A stretch of DNA of 5,032 nucleotides, from positions 1 to 5,032 of the forward strand of contig CALFWN010000249.1 of NCBI GenBank assembly GCA_937928335.1, read 5' to 3'. Both the position numbers and the translations under genes were made by a program. Position 1 is the stretch's first letter; every line of letters begins with the position of its first letter. Positions 1 to 5,032 of this stretch are shown piece by piece. The notes beneath the pieces are model-generated. The model searched no databases. It was given only the letters and a program-made list of their open reading frames with translations, and was not told the DNA's origin. Source of the DNA: an uncultured Litoreibacter sp. Lineage in GTDB: Bacteria; Pseudomonadota; Alphaproteobacteria; Rhodobacterales; Rhodobacteraceae.

Positions 1-545
1 CCATAGACCGGGCAGCCGGTCTGCCGGTTATGCTGTACAATTATCCGGGACGCATGTCTGCCAACATGGATGCGGAAACGCTTGACCGACTCGGCAAAAG
101 CCCCAATTTCTGCGCCATCAAGGAAAGCTCGGGCGATGTGAACCGGCTGCATATGCTGGCGCGCGACTATCCCCATATTGCGCTGAGCTGCGGCATGGAT
201 GACCAGGCGCTGGAGTTCTTTGCATGGGGCGCGCGGTCCTGGGTCTGCGCAGGCTCAAACTTTGCACCGGAGGCGCATATCGCGCTCTATCAGGCCTGCG
301 TGCTGGAGGGCGATTTCACCAAGGGCCGGGCGATCATGTCGGCCATGCTGCCTTTGATGCGGGTGCTCGAACAGGGTGGGAAATTTGTGCAATGCATCAA
401 ATATGGCCTCACCCTGCGCGGCATCGACGCAGGCCCCCCGCGCAAGCCGTTGCAGCCGCTGAACAAGGATGACAAGCGCCAGCTGGCCGAGGTGATCCGC
501 ACTATGAACACCACGATTTCGCGCATCACCGGAGACGCAACATGA
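1..545 (+). CDS. DapA/NAL-family (dihydrodipicolinate synthase-like) lyase, C-terminal part, 5' end outside window
   Basis: This is the C-terminal portion of a class I Schiff-base lyase of the DHDPS/N-acetylneuraminate lyase family (PF00701), a cytoplasmic TIM barrel. The frame is open from the left edge (first full codon at 3), so the methionine at 30 is internal. About 180 residues are visible; the family usually has about 300. The catalytic tyrosine lies in YNYPGR (codon 36-38), an arginine of the carboxylate-binding type follows five residues later (51-53), and the Schiff-base lysine lies in CAIKESSGD (codon 120-122). The Tyr-Lys spacing is 28 residues, the same as Tyr133-Lys161 in E. coli DapA, so the enzyme looks catalytically intact. 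The segment CGMDDQALEFFAWGA matches the GDD-type strand of the barrel. The stop overlaps the aldehyde dehydrogenase start (ATGA). A catabolic role (keto-acid aldolase, dehydratase or deaminase) is more likely than lysine biosynthesis given the neighbours, but the substrate is unknown. Confidence 0.9.
   Translation, partial: IDRAAGLPVMLYNYPGRMSANMDAETLDRLGKSPNFCAIKESSGDVNRLHMLARDYPHIALSCGMDDQALEFFAWGARSWVCAGSNFAPEAHIALYQACVLEGDFTKGRAIMSAMLPLMRVLEQGGKFVQCIKYGLTLRGIDAGPPRKPLQPLNKDDKRQLAEVIRTMNTTISRITGDAT
531..535 (+). promoter_or_regulatory. Ribosome binding site for the aldehyde dehydrogenase gene
   Basis: GGAGA lies six bases upstream of the ATG at 542, inside the end of the preceding lyase gene. 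It is a good Shine-Dalgarno match at suitable spacing and supports this start over the internal methionines that follow. With the ATGA overlap it suggests translational coupling. Confidence 0.6.
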
Positions 546-2020
546 CCGATCTTTTGACCCATGCCGAATATCAGGCGATGGCCGCCGCGATGGAATTTCC
601 CCGCACCGCCTTCATTGACGGCAAGTACCGGGCCGGCAGCGGCGACAGCTTTGCGACCACAAACCCGGCAACAGGGGAGGTGCTGGCCCGGATTGCGGGA
701 TGCAATGCGCAGGATGTAGACCTTGCGGTTTCCAAGGCGCGGGAGGCGTTTGAGCAGGGCCATTGGTCAAAGCTGCACCCCTCTGAGCGCAAGGACGTGT
801 TGGTCCGCCTGTGCAAACTCATGACCCGCAACCGCCGCGAGCTGGCGGTGATGGAGAGCCTCGAAAGCGGCAAGCCGATCCGTGATTGCGAGACCATCGA
901 CCTGCCTGAGACGATCCAGTGCATCAAATGGCACGCCGAGGCGATTGACAAGATATATGACCAGACCAGCCCCACCGGCGACGATGCGCTCTCGGTGATT
1001 ATGCGCGAACCCATCGGCGTTGTGGGCGCCGTGCTGCCGTGGAACTTCCCGTTGATGATGCTGGCCTGGAAGATCGGCCCGGCGCTGGCGGCGGGATGCT
1101 CGGTGATCGTCAAACCGGCGGAGCAGACCTCGATGACCGCCCTGCGCGTGGCAGAGCTGGCCCATGAGGCGGGCGTGCCGCGCGGGGTGTTGCAGGTCTT
1201 GCCGGGGGACGGGCCATCCGTGGGGGAGCCTCTGGGCCTGCATATGGGCGTCGATATGGTCAGCTTCACCGGCTCGACTGAAACCGGCCGCCGGTTCCTG
1301 CGCTACGCGGCGGACAGCAACCTGAAAAAGGTCGTCCTGGAATGCGGCGGCAAGAACCCGGCGGTGGTGCTCGATGATGCCGAGAACCTCGATCATGTCG
1401 CCATGCACGTGGTCAATGCGGCGTTCTGGAACGCGGGGCAAAATTGCTCTGCCACGTCGCGGTTGATCGTGCATGCCTCGGTCAAATCCGCGCTGATGGA
1501 GCGGATCACCGCGCGGCTGCGGGATTGGAAAACCGGAGACCCGCTTGATCCCGGCACCCATATCGGCGCGCTGATAGACGCGGGCCATTGCAAGAAGGTG
1601 CGCAGCTATCTCGACAAGAAGGATCAGGGGCAGGACGCTTTCATTCCGCCCGTGATCTACGAGGTCAGCGCCGACGACCCCAAAGCGCAGCAGGAGATTT
1701 TCGGCCCTGTTTTGTCGGTGATCGAAGTGGCCAGCAATGACGAGGCCATCGCCGTGGCCAACCAGACAGAATACGGCCTTGCCGCCAGTGTGTTCACCGC
1801 CAATACAAGGCAGGCGATCCGCGCGGCCCGCGACATTCAGGCAGGCACGGTGACGGTCAATTGCTACGGCGAGGGCGACATCGCCACGCCCTTCGGCGGC
1901 TACAAGCAGTCGGGCTTTGGGGGGCGCGACAATGGGCTGCACGCCCATGACCAGTTTACCGAGCTGAAAACCATCTGGATCGACCTCACAGATCCCGCCG
2001 AGGGGGATAATATCGCATGA
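542..2020 (+). CDS. NAD(P)-dependent aldehyde dehydrogenase, PuuC-like (amino-aldehyde type)
   Basis: This is a complete 492-residue aldehyde dehydrogenase (PF00171), a soluble enzyme oxidising an aldehyde to its acid with NAD(P)+. All expected active-site elements are visible: oxyanion Asn168 in LPWNF, cofactor-binding Lys191 in VKPAE, the Rossmann segment FTGSTETG (242-249), general base Glu267 in LECGGKNP, nucleophile Cys302 in NAGQNCSATSR, and Glu385 in QEIFGPV. The C-terminal stretch TPFGGYKQSGFGGRDNGLHAHDQFTELKTIWI resembles gamma-glutamyl-aminobutyraldehyde dehydrogenase PuuC, including the ending FTELKTIWI. This points to amino-aldehydes or semialdehydes, though the exact substrate cannot be assigned. 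One oddity is a stretch around residues 357-370, before the conserved PPVIYEV strand, that is about a dozen residues shorter than in remembered PuuC. The start is supported by a GGAGA ribosome site and the ATGA overlap. The stop again overlaps the next gene by ATGA. Confidence 0.96.
   Translation: MTDLLTHAEYQAMAAAMEFPRTAFIDGKYRAGSGDSFATTNPATGEVLARIAGCNAQDVDLAVSKAREAFEQGHWSKLHPSERKDVLVRLCKLMTRNRRELAVMESLESGKPIRDCETIDLPETIQCIKWHAEAIDKIYDQTSPTGDDALSVIMREPIGVVGAVLPWNFPLMMLAWKIGPALAAGCSVIVKPAEQTSMTALRVAELAHEAGVPRGVLQVLPGDGPSVGEPLGLHMGVDMVSFTGSTETGRRFLRYAADSNLKKVVLECGGKNPAVVLDDAENLDHVAMHVVNAAFWNAGQNCSATSRLIVHASVKSALMERITARLRDWKTGDPLDPGTHIGALIDAGHCKKVRSYLDKKDQGQDAFIPPVIYEVSADDPKAQQEIFGPVLSVIEVASNDEAIAVANQTEYGLAASVFTANTRQAIRAARDIQAGTVTVNCYGEGDIATPFGGYKQSGFGGRDNGLHAHDQFTELKTIWIDLTDPAEGDNIA
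2001..2006 (+). promoter_or_regulatory. Ribosome binding site for the MttB-like gene
   Basis: AGGGGG lies ten bases before the ATG at 2017, within the last codons of the aldehyde dehydrogenase gene. It favours the 2017 start over the internal ATG at 2095, as does the arginine-rich N-terminus typical of this family. The spacing is slightly long. Confidence 0.5.
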
Positions 2021-3567
2021 GCGTGGAGGCGGTCGGAACAGTGCGCAGGGGCCGGGGCGCGCGCAAGGCGCAGCGCCAGACCCGTGGCGTGACCATGCTG
2101 CCCGCGCTCAAGCGCGGCATCCCAGTGATGGAGCCGATGAGCGCCGAGCGCGTCGCCCAAATCGACGCGGCCTCGATGGATATTCTTGAAAATGTCGGCG
2201 TCGTTTTTCGTGACCCGGTCGCGCTGGAGGACTGGCGGCGCGCCGGGGCTGATGTGCGCGGCGAAACCGTGCATCTGGATCGCGGCCATGTGCGCGAGCT
2301 GATCAAGACGATCCCTGCAACCTTCACCTACCACGCCCGCAACCCGGCCAATAACCTGCCCTTTGGCGGGGATTACGCGATGTTCGTGCCCATGACCGGC
2401 GCACCCTATCTGCGCGACATGGACGACTTGCGGCGCAACCCGACGCTTGAGGATCTGGCCAATTTCCACAAGCTCAGCCATATGCTACCCGCGATGCACT
2501 CCTCTGCGCATCACATTGTCGAGCCCTATGACCACCCGATCAGCCAGCGGCATCTGCGTATCACCTATTCGTCGATGAAGCACTCCGACAAGACCTTCAT
2601 GGGCATGACGACCAGCCCGAAAAACGCCGAAGATGTGCTTGCGATGTGCGCCATCCTGTTTGGCCGCGACTATATGATGACCCATCCGGTGGTGACCGGC
2701 AATTGCAACGGCAACTCGCCCTTGGTGTGGGACGAGACCATGCTGGGCGCGATGCGGGCCTTCGTGCGGATGAACCAGCCGGTGCTGTGCTCTCCTTTCG
2801 TGCTGGGGGGTGCCAACACGCCCGCTGGCACCGCGCCCACCGTAGCCCAGCTCAATGCGGAGGCGTTGAGCGCCTTGGCCTATACGCAGGTGGTCCGCAA
2901 GGGCGCGCCTGCCATCTACGGCCATTACCTTGCGACCGTCTCGATGAAATCCGGCGCGCCGATGGCGGGCACGCCCGAGATCAGTCTGATGAATATGATG
3001 ATCGGCCAGATGGCGCGGTTCTACGACATCCCCTGGCGCACCTCGAACACGCTGGGCGGGGCCAAGACCTTTGACGCGCAGGCAGGCTATGAAAGCGCCA
3101 GCACCATGATGGCGGTGTTGATGTCGGGGGCGCATTATATCTGGCATTCGGCGGGTTGGAACGAGGCGGGGATGCACTGCTCTATGGCCAAGTTTGTGGT
3201 CGATGCAGAGCAATGCGCGATGGGCTACCGCATGGCGCAGGGCATCAACTGGGAGGGCTTTGACGAGGCGATAGCCGCGGTCAGCGACGTGGGCCCCGGC
3301 GGGCATTATCTGGGCCATCCCCATACGCTGGAGAATTTCCAGCAGGCGTTTTTCATGCCGGAGCTGTTCGATAATAACTCCATCGAGCAATGGCAGGCCG
3401 ACGGGTCGGTCGAGATCAACGAGCGCGCACTGACGCGCGTGCGCGCGCTTCTGGACGAGTATCAGGAGCCCACACTGGATGCGGGCATCAACGAGGCCCT
3501 GCTGGATTATATCGCCCGGCGCGAGCGGGAGATACCGGCGGCGGACGCGCTGAACCAAGACCTCTGA
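2017..3567 (+). CDS. MttB-superfamily (trimethylamine methyltransferase-like) protein, non-pyrrolysine type
   Basis: This is a complete 516-residue protein of the MTTB family (PF06253), predicted cytoplasmic with no signal peptide. Characterised members transfer a methyl group from a quaternary or tertiary amine (trimethylamine, glycine betaine, proline betaine, carnitine) to a corrinoid protein. Family hallmarks are the basic N-terminus RRGRGARKAQR (10-20), the helix ILENVGVVFRDP (56-67), YHARNPANNLPFGG (105-118), the barrel segment GGANTPAGTAPTVAQLNAEAL (264-284), GAPAIYGHYL (296-305), the segment DAQAGYESASTMM (353-365), GPGGHYLGHPHTLENF (426-441) and the end DNNSIEQW (452-459). The frame has no in-frame amber codon, so unlike archaeal MttB it does not use pyrrolysine. 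Non-Pyl members act on betaines where tested, so a betaine-like substrate is an inference. No corrinoid protein is encoded nearby. It overlaps the upstream gene by ATGA, and one base separates its stop from the next start. Confidence 0.92.
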   Translation: MSVEAVGTVRRGRGARKAQRQTRGVTMLPALKRGIPVMEPMSAERVAQIDAASMDILENVGVVFRDPVALEDWRRAGADVRGETVHLDRGHVRELIKTIPATFTYHARNPANNLPFGGDYAMFVPMTGAPYLRDMDDLRRNPTLEDLANFHKLSHMLPAMHSSAHHIVEPYDHPISQRHLRITYSSMKHSDKTFMGMTTSPKNAEDVLAMCAILFGRDYMMTHPVVTGNCNGNSPLVWDETMLGAMRAFVRMNQPVLCSPFVLGGANTPAGTAPTVAQLNAEALSALAYTQVVRKGAPAIYGHYLATVSMKSGAPMAGTPEISLMNMMIGQMARFYDIPWRTSNTLGGAKTFDAQAGYESASTMMAVLMSGAHYIWHSAGWNEAGMHCSMAKFVVDAEQCAMGYRMAQGINWEGFDEAIAAVSDVGPGGHYLGHPHTLENFQQAFFMPELFDNNSIEQWQADGSVEINERALTRVRALLDEYQEPTLDAGINEALLDYIARREREIPAADALNQDL

Positions 3568-3568
3568 G

Positions 3569-4903
3569 ATGGCGGTGATCCGTGTCAGGAAACTACCTGT
3601 CGATCCCGGTCCTGCCGCGTGGAACGCGCTTCTGCCGGAGCGTGCGGCGGCTGTGGCGCTTGACGCGCATATCACCAGCGACTGGCTGATCATCGGCGCG
3701 GGGTTTGCAGGCCTCGCCGCCGCCCGCAGGCTGTCTCAGCTATGCCCGGCGGACCGGATCACGGTCCTTGACGCGGCCCGTGTGGCCGAGGGGCCAGCCG
3801 GGCGCAACTCCGGCTTCATGATCGATTTGCCGCATGACCTGTCCTCGCAGGATTATGGCGGGGCGCTGGCGCAGGACCGGCAGCTGACAGCTGACAACCG
3901 CCATGCCATCTCCTTTGCTGCCGATATGGCGCAGGAATACGGGCTGGACGGGGCGACCTTCGCGCGCAGCGGCAAGATCAATGGCGCGGCGACGGCCAAA
4001 GGGGACCGCCACAATCGCAGCTATGCGGCCCATCTTGACGCGCTGGGCGAGCCTTATGAGATGCTTGACGCGGATGGAATGCGGGCGCTGACCGGAACGC
4101 GCTACTACCAAAGCGGGTTGTTCACGCCCGGCACCGCGATGATCCAGCCCGCCGCCTTCATGCGCGGGGTGGCGGCGGGGCTCGGCTCGAACCGGGTGCA
4201 GATTTTCGAGAACAGCCCGGTGCTGGAGCTGTCACGACAGGGCAGCTGGACCGCCCGAACGCCCGAAGGCTCGGTGAGAGCGCCCAAGGTTATTCTGGCG
4301 GTCAACGGCCATCTGAATAGTTTCGGCTTCCTGCAAAACCGCCTGATACATGTCTTCACCTATGCCTCGATGACCCGCGCCCTGACGCAATCCGAGGTGA
4401 AAGCGCTGGGCGGCAAGGCACTTTGGGCGCTCACGCCAGCCGACCCTGTGGGGACAACCGTGCGCCGCATTGCCGGTGCCGGGGGCGACCGGATCATCAT
4501 CCGCAACCGCTTCACCTATGACCCCGGCATGGAGGTGGATGCGGCCCGCATGGCCCGCGTCGCACGCGATCATGACCGGGCGTTCCGGGCGCGGTTCCCA
4601 ATGCTGCCGGGCGTCGAGATGGCGTATCGCTGGGGCGGACGGCTCTGCCTCAGCCGCAACAATGTCGGCGTGCTGGGGGAGCTGGAGGCGGGGTTATACG
4701 CGGCCTGCTGCCAGAACGGGCTTGGCACGACGCGCGGCATGTTGTCGGGGATGCTGGCGGCAGAGCTGGCAACCGGCACGCCCTCGACGCGCCTGACCCG
4801 CGCGCTTGCCGCCCCCCAACCCACGCGCCTGCCACCCTTCATGAAGCTGGGCGCGAACGCCTATCTGAAATGGCAGGAAGCCAGGGCAGGGGCGGAGCTG
4901 TAG
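3569..4903 (+). CDS. FAD-dependent oxidoreductase, DAO family (PuuB/sarcosine oxidase/D-amino-acid oxidase-like)
   Basis: This is a complete 444-residue flavoprotein of the DAO family (PF01266), which oxidises C-N bonds in amines, N-methyl amino acids or D-amino acids. The N-terminal 35 or so residues precede the FAD Rossmann fold: strand DWLIIGAGFAGLAAARRL (38-55) carries the GxGxxG motif (Gly43, Gly45, Gly48), and acidic Asp68 ends the second strand in ITVLDA. A second flavin-contact motif, GPAGRNSGFM, lies at 75-84. A C-terminal FAD-binding glycine-rich segment, QNGLGTTRGMLSGMLAAELATG, covers 382-403. There is no signal peptide or membrane helix. The overall layout resembles gamma-glutamylputrescine oxidase, fitting the PuuC-like dehydrogenase two genes upstream, but no PuuA-like ligase is present. 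The ATG is the first start possible, since an in-frame TGA lies at 3551-3553. The ribosome site is weak, so translation probably depends on coupling to the MttB-like gene one base upstream. The substrate is unknown. Confidence 0.92.
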   Translation: MAVIRVRKLPVDPGPAAWNALLPERAAAVALDAHITSDWLIIGAGFAGLAAARRLSQLCPADRITVLDAARVAEGPAGRNSGFMIDLPHDLSSQDYGGALAQDRQLTADNRHAISFAADMAQEYGLDGATFARSGKINGAATAKGDRHNRSYAAHLDALGEPYEMLDADGMRALTGTRYYQSGLFTPGTAMIQPAAFMRGVAAGLGSNRVQIFENSPVLELSRQGSWTARTPEGSVRAPKVILAVNGHLNSFGFLQNRLIHVFTYASMTRALTQSEVKALGGKALWALTPADPVGTTVRRIAGAGGDRIIIRNRFTYDPGMEVDAARMARVARDHDRAFRARFPMLPGVEMAYRWGGRLCLSRNNVGVLGELEAGLYAACCQNGLGTTRGMLSGMLAAELATGTPSTRLTRALAAPQPTRLPPFMKLGANAYLKWQEARAGAEL

Positions 4904-4920
4904 CCATCTCTTCAGGCTTT

Positions 4921-4930
4921 CATCGCGATG
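4921..4930. repeat. Perfect 10-bp palindrome CATCGCGATG
   Basis: The sequence equals its own reverse complement and sits 18 bases after the oxidoreductase stop and 46 bases before the regulator start. A palindrome this short may be chance. It could be half of an operator or an mRNA feature, with no direct support for either. Confidence 0.3.
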
Positions 4931-4933
4931 GGT

Positions 4934-4959
4934 GCTCTGCTAGGCAGGATCAGCTTTTT
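4934..4959 (+). terminator. Weak possible intrinsic terminator after the enzyme operon
   Basis: CTGC (4937-4940) pairs with GCAG (4944-4947) around a three-base TAG loop. An outer GCT (4934-4936) can pair with AGC (4952-4954) across a four-base GATC bulge, directly followed by TTTTT (4955-4959). The interrupted stem of about seven pairs is weak, so read-through into the regulator gene is quite possible. Confidence 0.2.
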
Positions 4960-4976
4960 CTATCGCCGAGCCACAA

Positions 4977-5032
4977 ATGATCAAAAGTCAGATTACATTC
5001 AAGCAGCTGGAGGCCTTCACCTTCGTTGTCGA
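4977..5032 (+). CDS. LysR-type transcriptional regulator, N-terminal fragment, 3' end outside window
   Basis: Only the first 18 codons are visible, reading MIKSQITFKQLEAFTFVV. The pattern ITFKQLEAF followed by a hydrophobic helix is the standard opening of LysR-family winged helix-turn-helix proteins (PF00126), which normally run to about 300 residues with a C-terminal effector-binding domain. The ATG is the first possible start in this frame after an in-frame TAG at 4941-4943. A minimal GAG (4968-4970) six bases upstream could serve as a ribosome site. By position it may control the enzyme genes upstream, but it points in the same direction, whereas many LysR genes are divergent from their targets. 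The family call rests on a short stretch; the rest of the gene is not seen. Confidence 0.72.
   Translation, partial: MIKSQITFKQLEAFTFVV

Larger units (their letters stand above)
4904..4976. other. Short intergenic gap between the oxidoreductase and the LysR-type regulator
   Basis: This 73-bp gap is the only real intergenic space in the window and is visibly more AT-rich than the genes. It holds a perfect 10-bp palindrome CATCGCGATG (4921-4930) and a weak hairpin followed by five T residues (4934-4959). It may carry a promoter or the regulator's own operator, but I could not find a convincing -35/-10 pair or a clear T-N11-A LysR box. Confidence 0.5.

Noticed and set aside
30..545. Treating the ATG at 30 as the true start of the first gene
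   Set aside because: The frame stays open to the left edge and the upstream residues (IDRAAGLPV) continue the family's barrel strand before the catalytic YNYPGR, so the methionine is internal.
767..1948. Long minus-strand open frame (393 residues) opposite the aldehyde dehydrogenase
   Set aside because: It lies wholly antisense to a gene with all catalytic motifs intact. Its translation is rich in Arg, His and Gly without recognisable motifs, as expected for a GC-rich shadow frame.
2017..3567. Pyrrolysine-encoding MttB
   Set aside because: There is no in-frame TAG inside the gene, and the hallmark segments are continuous in one frame.
2485..3693. Long minus-strand open frame (402 residues) opposite the MttB-like gene
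   Set aside because: It is antisense to a well-matched family protein, has low-complexity His/Arg-rich composition and no domain I can recognise, and it crosses the junction into the next gene.
4904..4976. Clear LysR operator (T-N11-A) or sigma-70 promoter in the gap
   Set aside because: I saw no convincing inverted repeat with the right spacing and no good -35/-10 pair. The 10-bp palindrome alone is too short to call an operator.

Overview
The window looks like part of a high-GC alphaproteobacterial chromosome, most likely a Rhodobacterales/Roseobacter-type organism. This rests on GC-rich codon use, tight same-strand gene packing and the family make-up (a non-pyrrolysine MttB-like protein beside an amine-type FAD oxidoreductase). 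The assignment is an inference from gene content, because no rRNA or marker gene is present.

Layout: all genes lie on the + strand. Positions 1-545 hold the C-terminal part of a dihydrodipicolinate synthase/N-acetylneuraminate lyase (DapA/NAL) family lyase whose start is outside the window. It overlaps by ATGA a PuuC-like aldehyde dehydrogenase (542-2020). That gene overlaps by ATGA an MttB-superfamily methyltransferase-like protein (2017-3567). A single base separates this from a DAO-family FAD-dependent oxidoreductase (3569-4903). After a 73-bp gap, the first 18 codons of a LysR-type regulator begin at 4977 and run off the window.

How the genes may work together: the four enzyme genes are packed as one translationally coupled unit, so they probably serve one catabolic pathway. 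The combination suggests breakdown of an N-methylated amino compound (a betaine or methylated cyclic amino acid). In this model the MttB-like protein removes a methyl group, the FAD enzyme oxidises the resulting amine, the DapA-family lyase deaminates, dehydrates or cleaves a keto-acid-like intermediate, and the aldehyde dehydrogenase oxidises the semialdehyde to an acid. Hydroxyproline catabolism is a known pathway with the same last three enzyme classes. The substrate cannot be read from the sequence. No corrinoid protein, corrinoid activase, second methyltransferase or transporter is visible, so any methyl acceptor must be encoded elsewhere.

No RNA genes, mobile elements, CRISPR arrays or large repeats were found.
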